A stretch of DNA of 64,000 bases from GCA-2705995 sp048267965 (GCA_048267965.1 JBLWWK010000003.1:186001-250000); one strand, 5' to 3'; counted from the stretch's first letter, positions 42,238 through 50,968 are shown. Numbers and translations are program-made. Notes: generated by a model not told the origin, from the letters alone.

Positions 42238-42801
42238 ATGAAAACCCGAATATTAACATGCCTTTTAATGGCAGGAACCCTCTTTTTTGCTTCGTGTGAG
42301 AAAGATGATGACGATAATAAAATGACAACTCCAACACCCGAGCCCACGCTTTATGAGCAGCTTGGAGGAGAAACCATGGTAGACGACCCGGTAAACCCAG
42401 GAACCATGATAGAGCAAGGTAGATTAGGCCTGCGCTCGGTAGTAGATTCTACCATATTTGTAATTGCTGGTGACAATCGTTTACAGCCTTATTTTACCAC
42501 TTTATTGGCAGAAGTTGGCAACAATGATTTAACTGGTTTTCAGATGCTAAGTAAGAGTTTAACCGACTTTTTCTGTGTAGCCACTGGTGCTGAAAATTTC
42601 GAATACAATGGGATGGATATGGTAAGTGCCCACGATCCCAGTCAAAATAGTAGAATGGCGTTAAAGGCAGATGATGCTGCTTTTGATGCTTTTATTGAAG
42701 ACGTTGTGGTCGGAGCTCAACAAAACGGAGTACCCAACGACATCATCGTAGATGTAGGAGAATTGTTAGAAACCTTAAGAGATCCGATCGTGCAACAGTA
42801 G
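42238..42801 (+). CDS. Lipoprotein resembling a truncated (group 1) haemoglobin
   Basis: 187 residues. It has a lipoprotein signal with lipobox FASC (Cys near 20) and a low-complexity Asp/Thr/Pro linker. The rest starts TLYEQLGGE, the family's YxxLGG opening, and continues with VVDSTIFVIAGDNRLQPYF, LTDFFCVATGAENFEYNG and a candidate proximal His in MVSAHDP. It is longer between the opening and the first helix than usual (an insert DDPVNPGTMIEQGRLG). It would be a haem protein anchored in the envelope facing outside the cytoplasm, unusual for truncated globins, which are normally soluble. Haem binding is inferred from one His only. Confidence 0.65.
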   Translation: MKTRILTCLLMAGTLFFASCEKDDDDNKMTTPTPEPTLYEQLGGETMVDDPVNPGTMIEQGRLGLRSVVDSTIFVIAGDNRLQPYFTTLLAEVGNNDLTGFQMLSKSLTDFFCVATGAENFEYNGMDMVSAHDPSQNSRMALKADDAAFDAFIEDVVVGAQQNGVPNDIIVDVGELLETLRDPIVQQ

Positions 42802-42827
42802 GTTAGGTTTATGGTTGGGTAGTTCGC

Positions 42828-42860
42828 AAAATCCCGATAGCAGGGGGCTATCGGGATTTT
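42828..42860. terminator. Bidirectional intrinsic terminator
   Basis: A perfect 14-bp stem AAAATCCCGATAGC / GCTATCGGGATTTT with a 5-base loop, between convergent genes. Confidence 0.92.
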
Positions 42861-42866
42861 TATGTT

Positions 42867-43346
42867 TCATAGCATTTTGGCCATTTGGTAGTTTTCTAGT
42901 ACGATTCCGCTTAAATTTACCTCATTAGTTCGAATTACCTCAAATTGATTTTTTTCGAAAAAAGGTCGGGCAGCTTTGCTTGCCATCACGGTTAGTTTTT
43001 TTGTGCGAGCAGCTTGAGCGATAGCTTCTAATTGGTTGTAAAGTTGCTGGGCTACACCTTGTCGAGAATATTGCGGTAAAACGTAGAGAAAATCTACAAT
43101 ATGATGGTTTTGCAAAGAAATGAAACCCATAGCTGTTTCGTTATCAAAGGCAATAAGTACGTGTTGCTCTTCAATTAAGAGTTTCCAATCTTTTGCTAAT
43201 ATTCTCGCTTTCCATGCATTAATTTGCTTTTCAGAATAATATCGTTGCGCAATTTTATCGATGGCTTCTAGGCAAATTTCACGTATTAATTCAGCGTGGT
43301 ATTGGGTTCCTACCGAGATGGAAAAAGACATAATTTCTCTAATCAA
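42867..43346 (-). CDS. GNAT-family N-acetyltransferase
   Basis: 159 residues. The acetyl-CoA-binding region reads VDFLYVLPQYSRQGVAQQLYNQLEAIA (Q/R-x-x-G-x-G/A motif). A C-terminal strand (KLTVMASKAARPFFEKNQFEVIRTNEV) completes the fold. Substrate unknown; small-molecule or protein N-acetylation. An internal ATG 15 bases downstream (MSFSIS) is an alternative start that would avoid the 8-base overlap with the preceding gene. Confidence 0.85.
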   Translation of the reverse strand: MIREIMSFSISVGTQYHAELIREICLEAIDKIAQRYYSEKQINAWKARILAKDWKLLIEEQHVLIAFDNETAMGFISLQNHHIVDFLYVLPQYSRQGVAQQLYNQLEAIAQAARTKKLTVMASKAARPFFEKNQFEVIRTNEVNLSGIVLENYQMAKML

Positions 43347-43755
43347 TTTTTTGATAAACAGCCTTTGTATCGATGGCTTGTAGATAATATGGAGGGGTGA
43401 AAACGAGCAAAATTTGCTCAGAATTCTCTGGTGTTTTCGGCTGCAAAATAAGGGTATCGTTCACTAATTGCCAAGTGCCCTTCATGTTGGTAAACATATC
43501 ACCACCCATGTATTCTTGGGTTTCTTTAAATCGCCCGAAACGAGAGAGTTTTAAGCGCTTTCTGAAAATTACGAGCGGTGAAATATGCACTTCTTTTCCA
43601 TCGGCATATTTAATTTTTTTACCCGGTAAACCATTAATGGCACGGTAGGAACCAATTATGGTTTTCTTCTTCAATTCTTGACCATGAATAGTAAGTGTTG
43701 CTTGAAGAAAAATCACCGATATAAGAAGCGCAGGAAAGGTTATCTTTAAACGCAT
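43339..43755 (-). CDS. Exported lipocalin-like small protein
   Basis: 138 residues with a signal peptide (about 1-25, ending HGQE). The mature part has a strand pattern typical of lipocalin-like proteins of Bacteroidota: IIGSYRAINGLPGKKI, FKETQEYMGGDMFTNMKGTWQLVNDTLILQP. No catalytic motif. Function unknown. It precedes the acetyltransferase with an 8-base overlap; the divergently transcribed VOC gene starts 18 bases away. Confidence 0.6.
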   Translation of the reverse strand: MRLKITFPALLISVIFLQATLTIHGQELKKKTIIGSYRAINGLPGKKIKYADGKEVHISPLVIFRKRLKLSRFGRFKETQEYMGGDMFTNMKGTWQLVNDTLILQPKTPENSEQILLVFTPPYYLQAIDTKAVYQKID

Positions 43756-43773
43756 ATTAAATTTTATAGCACC

Positions 43774-44145
43774 ATGAAGTTAGGAGTATTTTCAGTTAGT
43801 TTGGCGGTTAAAGATTTAAAAGTTTCTAGAGCATTTTACGAAAAGTTAGGCTTTGAACAATTTGGAGGAGACGAAGCCATGAATTACCTCATTATGAAAA
43901 ATGGGGAGAGTATTGTAGGGTTGTTTGAAGGAATGTTTGAGCAGAATATTCTCACATTTAATCCGGGTTGGGACAGCAATGCACAGCCACTAGAAGAGTT
44001 TGACGATGTGCGAATTATTGCCGAAACGGTAACAAAAAACGGTTTAAACATCGAAAAAAAGCAAATTGATAGCGAAAGTGGTCCGGCCAATATTGTTTTA
44101 ATCGACCCAGATGGAAACCCTATTCTAATTGATCAGCATGTGTAA
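43774..44145 (+). CDS. VOC-family (glyoxalase-like) protein
   Basis: 123 residues with the vicinal-oxygen-chelate pattern: VSLAVKDLKVSRAFYEKLGFEQF at the start and GPANIVLIDPDGNPILIDQ at the end. It lacks an N-terminal metal His (V-S-L where many have H), so metal binding is uncertain. Members include glyoxalase, dioxygenases and resistance proteins; the specific role is unknown. Cytosolic. Confidence 0.85.
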   Translation: MKLGVFSVSLAVKDLKVSRAFYEKLGFEQFGGDEAMNYLIMKNGESIVGLFEGMFEQNILTFNPGWDSNAQPLEEFDDVRIIAETVTKNGLNIEKKQIDSESGPANIVLIDPDGNPILIDQHV

Positions 44146-44171
44146 AAAAAATAGTGGGAGGTAAGCCGATA

Positions 44172-44657
44172 TTAGTAAGCAGTTTTATCGGCTTTTTCTT
44201 TCCATTCGTGAAAAACTTGAACGGCTTGTTGGCGTAATAAATTGCTCATAGGAATAGAGCGTTCTGCATAGGGTTTTTCAATTTCTTGGTAAATAAAGTC
44301 ATCATCAAATTCAACCGCAGCAGCATCTTCTTTGGTGCAAGCATAAAATACTCTGTTGGGTCGTGCCCAATAAATGGCGCCTAAACACATGGGGCAAGGT
44401 TCACAAGAAGTGTAAAGATCGCAACCGGTAAGTTCAAAATCTTGCAATTCTCGTGTAGCATTTCTAATAGCAACCATTTCTGCATGCGCGGTAGGATCCA
44501 TGGTGCTCGTTACTTCATTGTGCCCTTTACCAACCACAACTCCATCTTTTACAATAACACAACCGAAAGGGCCGCCAGCATTTTTGGTCATTCCTTCACG
44601 GGCTAAATCAATGGCCATTTGCATAAATTTCTGATGCAATTCGTCTTGCTTGTTCAT
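44172..44657 (-). CDS. guaD: Guanine deaminase (cytidine-deaminase fold)
   Basis: 161 residues. Zinc and catalytic motifs are TAHAEMVAIRNA (HAE) and SCEPCPMCLGAIYWA (PCxxC). The C-terminal stretch FDDDFIYQEIEKPYAERSIPM matches the guanine-deaminase type (B. subtilis GuaD) rather than TadA, whose tail differs. It converts guanine to xanthine and ammonia in purine salvage. Cytosolic. It lies just beyond the terminator of dnaN, on the same strand. Confidence 0.88.
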   Translation of the reverse strand: MNKQDELHQKFMQMAIDLAREGMTKNAGGPFGCVIVKDGVVVGKGHNEVTSTMDPTAHAEMVAIRNATRELQDFELTGCDLYTSCEPCPMCLGAIYWARPNRVFYACTKEDAAAVEFDDDFIYQEIEKPYAERSIPMSNLLRQQAVQVFHEWKEKADKTAY

Positions 44658-44683
44658 GTGAATTCTATTCAGTTATTTGGCGT

Positions 44684-44717
44684 AAAAAAAGGGCTATCGA
44701 TCGGATAGCCCTTTTTT
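44684..44717 (-). terminator. Intrinsic terminator of dnaN
   Basis: AAAAAAGGGCTATC / GATAGCCCTTTTTT with a 5-base loop; flanking A and T runs let it work in either direction. Confidence 0.9.
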
Positions 44718-44739
44718 AATTATTTCGAGTTAGTACCGC

Positions 44740-45861
44740 TTAACTGTTTAACATTACGGGCATTACTAACATTAAGATGTCTTCGTCTTCGTCTGTGTTA
44801 TCGGGTAACAATAACCCAGCTCTGTTTGGAGCACTCATTTCTAAACGAACTTGATCTGTATCTAAGTTGTTGAGCATTTCTACTAAGAAACGCGAGTTGA
44901 AACCAATTTCCATATCGTCACCTGTGTACTGGCAAGTTAAACGCTCAACGGCTTCGTTAGAAAAATCTAAATCTTCTGCCGAGATGTTTAATTCACTGCC
45001 TGTAATTTTAAGACGAACTTGGTGAGTAGTTTTGTTAGAGAAGATAGAAATTCGTTTTACTGAGTTTAAGAAAGAAACTCTATCTACCACCATTTGATTT
45101 GGATTCTCTTTTGGAATAACCGCATCGTAATTAGGATACTTACCATCGATTAATCGACAAATCAGTTCAACATCATCAATGTTGAAGTGCGCATTGCTTT
45201 CGTTGTAATCTACAGTAACGTTGGTGTTTACACTAGAAGTAACGTTTTTCAATAACGTTAACGGTTTCTTAGGCATAATAAACGATGTGCCTTTAGAAGA
45301 TTGAACATCGTTTCTTCTGTAGCGAACCAATTTGTGCGCATCGGTAGCTACAAAGGTTACATTGTCTTTTTCAAGTTCGAAATAAACACCAGACATTACC
45401 GGTCTTAACTCATCGTTTCCACTTGCAAAAATGGTTTTGTTGATGGCGTTGAAAAGCGTGCCTGATTCAATTTCGAAAGATGAAGAACCGCTAATTGAAG
45501 GAACCTTAGGGAACTCTTCTCCGTTTTGACCGCTCAATTTGTACTTACCATTGTCTGATGAGATTTCAACCCCGAAGCTTTCGCTGTCGATGGTGAAAGT
45601 AAGCGGCTGATCTGGAAAAGTCTTTAGGGTATCAAGTAGCAAACGTGCAGGAATGGCAATATCCCCTTCACTTTCTACTTTGTCTAATCCGATTTTAGTA
45701 ATCATGGTAGTCTCTAAATCTGAAGCAGAAACTAACAGTTGAGATTCTTTGATCTCAAACAGAAAATTATCTAAAATAGGAAGGGTGTTGTTGTTGTTTA
45801 AAACACCGCTAATCGCTTGTAAGTGCTTTAATAATGCTGAGCTTGATACAATAAACTTCAT
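44740..45861 (-). CDS. dnaN: DNA polymerase III beta subunit (sliding clamp)
   Basis: 373 residues with the three repeated clamp domains. It begins MKFIVSSSALLKHLQAISGVL and ends in VMPVMLNS, the typical M-P-[MV]-[RM] end of the clamp. Interior motifs include NDELRPVMSGVYFE, TDAHKLVRYR and FNSRFLVEMLNNL. It encircles DNA and tethers polymerase and repair partners. dnaA and recF are not adjacent; the neighbours are gliding genes upstream and guaD downstream, a usual Bacteroidota arrangement. Its leader contains two inverted repeats. Confidence 0.97.
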   Translation of the reverse strand: MKFIVSSSALLKHLQAISGVLNNNNTLPILDNFLFEIKESQLLVSASDLETTMITKIGLDKVESEGDIAIPARLLLDTLKTFPDQPLTFTIDSESFGVEISSDNGKYKLSGQNGEEFPKVPSISGSSSFEIESGTLFNAINKTIFASGNDELRPVMSGVYFELEKDNVTFVATDAHKLVRYRRNDVQSSKGTSFIMPKKPLTLLKNVTSSVNTNVTVDYNESNAHFNIDDVELICRLIDGKYPNYDAVIPKENPNQMVVDRVSFLNSVKRISIFSNKTTHQVRLKITGSELNISAEDLDFSNEAVERLTCQYTGDDMEIGFNSRFLVEMLNNLDTDQVRLEMSAPNRAGLLLPDNTDEDEDILMLVMPVMLNS

Positions 45862-45880
45862 CTCAAGTGCTTTTATATGT

Positions 45881-45972
45881 ACTCAGTACTCTGAGTGATT
45901 TTTCTAAATAAAAAGATTGTTACGCAATAGACAAATATAAACTTATTCAAGGGCTAAGCTTTAGCAAAGCTT
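45881..45972 (-). promoter_or_regulatory. dnaN leader and promoter region with two inverted repeats
   Basis: On the minus strand TATATTTG (45932-45939) is a -7 element. ACTCAG-TACT-CTGAGT (45881-45896) lies between it and the start codon. AAGCTTT-AGC-AAAGCTT (45956-45972), a perfect 7-bp inverted repeat, sits where the -33 element would be. No clear TTG is found at the normal distance. Confidence 0.45.
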
Positions 45973-46021
45973 TTGAATCACCAATGATTTTTCAACAAGT
46001 TGTTAAAAACAAAACAGTGTA

Positions 46022-47029
46022 TTAATCTTTCTTGAAATCTTCTAAATCTACGGTCACCGGATCGAAAACATAGTACTGGATAATTACCACTTCTTCTTCG
46101 TTTATTAAGCCATACATTCTATCCAGGTCAAAATCAATGCTATCTCCCCATAAGTCTACAAAGTCTCCACTTACAGGCTTCTTGAACCCTTTAATGGTAG
46201 TTGTACGTTGATTTACATCTGTTAAACCAACAGTAAATTCTGGTGTTTTTGCTACCAAAGAATCTAAGTACATGGGGTCTTTCGTTTTTTCAAAAGACTC
46301 GAAGTTGATCATTTCGAATTGGTTCAAGAAATTAGATAGATAGGCCGTATCAATATTCGATTGCTGAATTCCTTGAGCACTTTTTACAATAAAGCCGTTT
46401 CCAGATCGATTAATAGAGAAAGACTGCTCTGGGTACAGAGGGTAATCAACAAAAACTTGTTGAATTTCGTCTTTTTGGGTAGCGAAAATCACATTTTCAC
46501 GGTAATCAGGAACATGCATTACAAAACGTGGGTTGAGATAACCGTAGGCTCCTTCAACATGCATCAAATAGGGGTTTTCGGCTCCTTCTAAAAGCATAAA
46601 AGATCCACTGTGAAATTGGTCTGCAGTTCCAAGGTAGAATACCTTATGCGGTTGCTCTTCATCGTTTACATACACTTCTACTTTAAGTCCGTCTGAAGCG
46701 ATGTTTTTAATCACTTTTTCACGAGCATTTTTTGCTACAGGAGAACGAACAGTCACTTGTTTAAGCGTAGCTAACAAGGTGTTAATTACATCGTGTCTAA
46801 CGTTGTATTGGTTGTTTACTATCCACTTTCCGGTAGTCGATTTGGTCAATAATATTTCTTGGTTCTTTTTATCGGCCATATAAATTTTGGTGATCGAACC
46901 TGTATCTTGAATAGCAAAATTGCTTTCGTCTTCGTTAAACGTAGAGCCGCTTTTTTGAAAATAGAAATAGCCTCCTACAGCGGCTAAAATGAGCACTATG
47001 ATTAAACCGTAAACTGTTGATTTATTCAT
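46022..47029 (-). CDS. DUF4340 protein linked to GldFG
   Basis: 335 residues. One N-terminal membrane anchor (about 8-24) is followed by an external domain with repeated strands (ITKIYMADKKNQEILLTKSTTGKWIVNNQYNVRHDVINTLLATLKQV). DUF4340 proteins commonly follow gldG-like genes and resemble accessory parts of the GldFG ABC system. The function is not known. Third gene of the gldF-gldG operon (20 bases after gldG). Confidence 0.82.
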   Translation of the reverse strand: MNKSTVYGLIIVLILAAVGGYFYFQKSGSTFNEDESNFAIQDTGSITKIYMADKKNQEILLTKSTTGKWIVNNQYNVRHDVINTLLATLKQVTVRSPVAKNAREKVIKNIASDGLKVEVYVNDEEQPHKVFYLGTADQFHSGSFMLLEGAENPYLMHVEGAYGYLNPRFVMHVPDYRENVIFATQKDEIQQVFVDYPLYPEQSFSINRSGNGFIVKSAQGIQQSNIDTAYLSNFLNQFEMINFESFEKTKDPMYLDSLVAKTPEFTVGLTDVNQRTTTIKGFKKPVSGDFVDLWGDSIDFDLDRMYGLINEEEVVIIQYYVFDPVTVDLEDFKKD

Positions 47030-47049
47030 TGAAAAATTGATTTGATGGG

Positions 47050-48777
47050 TTATTTGGCGTAAAGTCTCTTTCTAATAAAGTGGTGAATTACACCGAAAAT
47101 CAGTACAATTAAAATAGGGAAAACCACATTGGTAATTTGCCAATTTAGCTTTTCTCGCTTGGCTTTTTGCTCGTCTAACAAACGTATTTTAAACTCTTTA
47201 CCACGAGCATTGATTAAGCCGTCATCATCGAGTAGGTAATTAATTGCGTTGAGAATAAAGTCTTTATTGGCAAAGGTGGTATTCGCAAAGCGATCGTAGC
47301 CAAGTGCGTAATATTGGTCGGTTTTTTCGCTGTAACGATTGGTAATTATATCGGCATCTGAAACCACCACCATAGCTGTTTTTACACTTTTCTCTTTAAA
47401 ATTAAACTCTGGATTATTGCTAACCGCAGGAGCCAATCGGTTTTTAAACACAGATTCAAAGGTTCCTTCCAATAGTACAGCAATGGTTTGTGGACCTTGT
47501 GAATATTGACGTTTATCTGGAGTTTCTCTTAAAATATTGAGTGAAATTCTGGTAGGAGCCTTTAAAACCTTCGAATACGGTGAAGTTTGCAAAAGTTTAG
47601 TTTTCACAATTTCATCGCTGTTGCCTACAAAATCGATGGTGCTCACAAAATCGGTACGAACCGCATCTAGACTGTTTACAATTGGGTGAGAATTCGCGGG
47701 TAAACCAAAAGGAGCAAACAACCAAGGGAAAAATTCTTGTTGAGGTTGATTCCCAATCATACCTGTTACTACAGGAATTCTACGCGCATTTAAATCGGTA
47801 ATAAAATCGTTGTTCAGGCGCACACCGTATTTAAACAACTGATCGCTCAAATTCACATCTTTCGGTAGCCCCATGGTAAGGCTGTTTTTCTGAATAGAAT
47901 CCATACTGGCCTCTACAGGTTCTACCAACCAAAGTACTTTACCGCCTTTCATGATGAACTGGTCAATCATGTATTTGTCTTTTTCGGTAAATGCAGAATC
48001 GGGTCCTGCTACAACCAAGGCTTGAGCCAATTTTAAAGCATCTAATCGGCCATCAATGCTTTTCCATTCCACATTGTAAAATTCGCCCAATGTGTTGTAG
48101 ATATCGGCAAGATTTTCTTTTTGAATTTCTGATTGTCCGCGTAAGAAATAAACCGTTTTAGAAGTAGTTTTGGTAACGCTTCTAATGGTGCTCATTAATT
48201 CGTATTCGAGTTGTTGAATGGCATTGTTCACCATAATTTCTCTCGGAATACCTTGCTGACTTTTAATTAGTTGCACAGGGTACTCTTGTCCACGATAAAT
48301 CACCAAAGCACCTGGGAAAATAATTTGCTCGGTTTGGGTGTCTCCATCTCGGCTTCTGATGTTGTTGTATACCAAGCCTTTTTTGCTCAATTCACGGTAT
48401 ACCGAAGCCCTTACTTTTGGGTCAGGATCTGCAGAAGGGTTAATAAATTCGTAGTGGATGTTTTCTTCACCGTAGACTCTAAACTCATCGAGCATTTCTC
48501 GTGTAGCATCTTGCAAGCGTTTAAAATCTGCGGGCAATTCACCATCTAAGTAAACTTTAATGGTAACAAAATCTTCTAAAGATTGTAAATCGTCTCTAGT
48601 GGCTTCTGTTAGCGAATAGCGATTTTCTTCCGTTAAATCGAATCGTTCAAAAACGAAACTACTTAAGAAATTAAGCAAGAAAACAATAATTAACCCAATT
48701 ACAAACTGAACAATGTTCTGGGTTTTTCTGCTCTTCGAATTTTGAATGTTTTTTTGTTTTTTCTGACCCATTACCAC
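47050..48777 (-). CDS. gldG: Gliding-associated ABC transporter substrate-binding subunit GldG
   Basis: 575 residues: N-terminal membrane helix (about 26-46, preceded by a Lys/Arg-rich tail), a large external ABC_transp_aux domain (about 50-520, with LVVAGPDSAFTEKDKYMIDQFIMKGGKVLWLVEP) and a C-terminal helix (about 545-565). GldG works with GldA and GldF and is required for gliding in Flavobacterium johnsoniae. Start choice is ambiguous: ATG at 48777 overlaps gldF by 7 bases, ATG at 48771 by one. Confidence 0.92.
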   Translation of the reverse strand: MVMGQKKQKNIQNSKSRKTQNIVQFVIGLIIVFLLNFLSSFVFERFDLTEENRYSLTEATRDDLQSLEDFVTIKVYLDGELPADFKRLQDATREMLDEFRVYGEENIHYEFINPSADPDPKVRASVYRELSKKGLVYNNIRSRDGDTQTEQIIFPGALVIYRGQEYPVQLIKSQQGIPREIMVNNAIQQLEYELMSTIRSVTKTTSKTVYFLRGQSEIQKENLADIYNTLGEFYNVEWKSIDGRLDALKLAQALVVAGPDSAFTEKDKYMIDQFIMKGGKVLWLVEPVEASMDSIQKNSLTMGLPKDVNLSDQLFKYGVRLNNDFITDLNARRIPVVTGMIGNQPQQEFFPWLFAPFGLPANSHPIVNSLDAVRTDFVSTIDFVGNSDEIVKTKLLQTSPYSKVLKAPTRISLNILRETPDKRQYSQGPQTIAVLLEGTFESVFKNRLAPAVSNNPEFNFKEKSVKTAMVVVSDADIITNRYSEKTDQYYALGYDRFANTTFANKDFILNAINYLLDDDGLINARGKEFKIRLLDEQKAKREKLNWQITNVVFPILIVLIFGVIHHFIRKRLYAK

Positions 48778-49496
48778 TTTCTACTTTCAAGTTTCAACTT
48801 CGTGAGCATCAAGAAAAACGCGATGAGCGTACCAAAATAAACAAGGTCTCTGGTATCGATAACACCTCGACTTATAGAAAGATAATGCTCGAACATTCCT
48901 AAGTCAACAATTACGCTTTGTAGAGATCCTAAAAACGGGAAATTCGAAAATTGTTCAATGCCGAAGTACATTAAAAACGACATAAAAACACCCAGAATAA
49001 AAGAAACAATCTGGTTTTCACTAAGAGCAGAAGCAAAAATACCAATCGATACAAAACCTCCGCCTAAGAAGAGAAGCCCTAAATAAGAACCCCACATGGC
49101 GCCCGTATCTACATTCCCAACTGGAATGGCCAATTTATGAACCGTAAAATAATACACCAAGGTAGGAGCCAAGGTGAAAAAAATGAGAACAAACCCAGCA
49201 AAGAATTTAGCCAAAATAATTTGCCAATCACTCAAGGGTTTCGTTAGCAAAAGCTCTAAGGTACCTGTTCTGCGTTCTTCTGAAAAAGAGCGCATAGTAA
49301 TGGCAGGAGCCAAAAACGAGAATACCCAAGGGGCGATTAGAAACAACTGGTCAATATTTGCATAACCTGCATCTAACGTGTTTCCTGGAAAAACCCACAT
49401 CACCAAACCGATTGCAGCCAAAAAAACGGCAATCACTATATAGCCGATGAGCGAGCTCAGAAAACTATTGATTTCTTTGAATAAAAGTGTGATCAT
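48771..49496 (-). CDS. gldF: Gliding-associated ABC transporter permease GldF
   Basis: 241 residues from the ATG at 49496 (MITLLFKEINSFLSSLIGYIV). A more upstream start at 49520 would begin on the promoter. Six membrane segments and the conserved APAITMRSFSEERRTGTLELLLTKPLSDWQIILAKF segment identify it. It is the permease of the GldAFG complex; gldA itself is not in the window. First gene of the gldF-gldG-DUF4340 operon, with a good promoter in front. Confidence 0.92.
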   Translation of the reverse strand: MITLLFKEINSFLSSLIGYIVIAVFLAAIGLVMWVFPGNTLDAGYANIDQLFLIAPWVFSFLAPAITMRSFSEERRTGTLELLLTKPLSDWQIILAKFFAGFVLIFFTLAPTLVYYFTVHKLAIPVGNVDTGAMWGSYLGLLFLGGGFVSIGIFASALSENQIVSFILGVFMSFLMYFGIEQFSNFPFLGSLQSVIVDLGMFEHYLSISRGVIDTRDLVYFGTLIAFFLMLTKLKLESRKW

Positions 49497-49517
49497 AAGC
49501 CGTGCGTCAAAAGGCGA

Positions 49518-49544
49518 CAAATTTAATATTTAACAGCACTTCAA
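49518..49544 (-). promoter_or_regulatory. Promoter of the gldFG operon
   Basis: Minus strand TTG-N16-TAAATTTG, identical in layout to the ccm promoter. It supports the start of gldF at 49496. Confidence 0.6.
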
Positions 49545-49569
49545 TTACGTGTTTTCAGGTAGATTGTTG

Positions 49570-49605
49570 TTTTGAATCGATGAAATGTCGCTTTCATTAC
49601 ATTTG
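49570..49605 (+). promoter_or_regulatory. Possible promoter of lysC
   Basis: TTTTG (49570-49574), 23 bases, TACATTTG (49598-49605). The -7 box is a perfect match; the spacer is long. Confidence 0.45.
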
Positions 49606-49632
49606 CAGCTTTTCATTTTAAAACACACAACT

Positions 49633-50955
49633 ATGATGGTACTAAAATTTGGGGGAACTTCGGTTGGCTCTGCAAGTCGTATGAAACAAGTCGCTAACAT
49701 CATTCATACGAAGAAACGAAAGGTGGTTGTGCTTTCTGCAGTTTCTGGAACTACCGACCAATTAGTGCAATTATGTAGCGCTTTATACAACTCTGAAATC
49801 CCTGTTTTTAACAAAATGTTAGTACAGATGGAAGAGCAGTATTTCCATCTTATCGAAGATTTGCTCGAGAATCAAGCGCTAAAAACAGAAGCTTTTGAGC
49901 TGCTCACATCTCACATGAACTTTATCGATGCCTTTTCAAAAGACATGTTTACTATTCATGAAGAGAGAGCCATTTTAGCCCAAGGTGAATTACTGAGCAC
50001 CGCCTTGTTTACCCTTTATTGCCAGCAAGAGGGCATTAACGCCAAATTGCTTCCCGCATTAGATTTCATGCGTATCAATAATCAAGATGAACCAGACGAT
50101 TATTACATCAAGGTTAACTTGGAAAGAATGCTCAACGAAAATCCTGAAGTAGATATTTTTGTAACGCAAGGGTTTATTTGTCGCAATGCTTACGGTGAAA
50201 TCGATAACCTAAAGCGCGGTGGTAGCGATTATACAGCTTCTTTGGTAGGAGCCGCTATTGGCGCTGAAGAAATTCAAATCTGGACCGATATTGATGGCAT
50301 GCACAATAACGATCCACGCGTAGTTGAAAAAACAACCCCCATTGCTCAACTCAGCTTCGATGAAGCAGCAGAGCTCGCTTATTTTGGAGCAAAAATTTTG
50401 CATCCTTCAAGTGTAAGACCCGCTAAAGAGAAAAACATACCTGTTCGATTAAAGAGTACATTGGATCCTACCGCTGAAGGAACCTTAATCTCTACCGAAT
50501 CGAATAGTCAGTTTATCAAAGCTGTAGCCGCTAAAGATGGAATTACGGCCATTAAAATTAAATCGGGTAGAATGCTGTTGGCCTATGGTTTCTTGCGCTC
50601 GGTTTTCGAAGTTTTTGAACTCTACAAAACTTCGATAGATATGATTACCACTTCAGAAGTAGCTATTTCGTTAACCATCGACAATACCGAAAGACTCAAC
50701 GAAATTGTGCGCGATTTAGAACAATTTGGTGTGGTAGAAGTTGATCAAAACCAGTCGATAATTTGCGTTGTGGGCGATTTCTTGGCAGAAAAATCAGGAT
50801 TTGCCAACCTGATAATGCACGCGTTAAAAGAGATTCCACTCCGAATGGTTTCTTACGGTGGAAGCAAAAATAACGTATCGATGCTCATTAATTCTGAGCA
50901 TAAAAAGCAAGCACTTTTAGCATTAAACAACGAATTATTCACTCAAAATAACTAG
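49633..50955 (+). CDS. lysC: Aspartate kinase
   Basis: 440 residues from the ATG at 49633. It has the kinase signature VLKFGGTSVGSA (about 3-14), RGGSDYTASLVGAAIGAEEIQIWTDIDGM and FGAKILHPSSVRPA, followed by an ACT regulatory region (about 305-440: ITAIKIKSGRMLLAYGFLRSVFEVFE). It phosphorylates aspartate for the lysine/threonine/methionine branch. It is a monofunctional form, without a fused homoserine dehydrogenase or LysA domain. It is followed 13 bases later by lysA, so it probably serves lysine and diaminopimelate synthesis. Confidence 0.95.
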   Translation: MMVLKFGGTSVGSASRMKQVANIIHTKKRKVVVLSAVSGTTDQLVQLCSALYNSEIPVFNKMLVQMEEQYFHLIEDLLENQALKTEAFELLTSHMNFIDAFSKDMFTIHEERAILAQGELLSTALFTLYCQQEGINAKLLPALDFMRINNQDEPDDYYIKVNLERMLNENPEVDIFVTQGFICRNAYGEIDNLKRGGSDYTASLVGAAIGAEEIQIWTDIDGMHNNDPRVVEKTTPIAQLSFDEAAELAYFGAKILHPSSVRPAKEKNIPVRLKSTLDPTAEGTLISTESNSQFIKAVAAKDGITAIKIKSGRMLLAYGFLRSVFEVFELYKTSIDMITTSEVAISLTIDNTERLNEIVRDLEQFGVVEVDQNQSIICVVGDFLAEKSGFANLIMHALKEIPLRMVSYGGSKNNVSMLINSEHKKQALLALNNELFTQNN

Positions 50956-50959
50956 GAGG
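50954..50959 (+). promoter_or_regulatory. Strong Shine-Dalgarno for lysA
   Basis: AGGAGG, overlapping the lysC stop codon and 9 bases before the lysA ATG. It is exceptional here: nearly all other genes lack one. Confidence 0.65.
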
Positions 50960-50968
50960 ATCAGAATC

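Noticed and set aside
45956..45972. Hairpin as terminator of the gldFG-DUF4340 operon
   Set aside because: No T tract follows on the minus strand.
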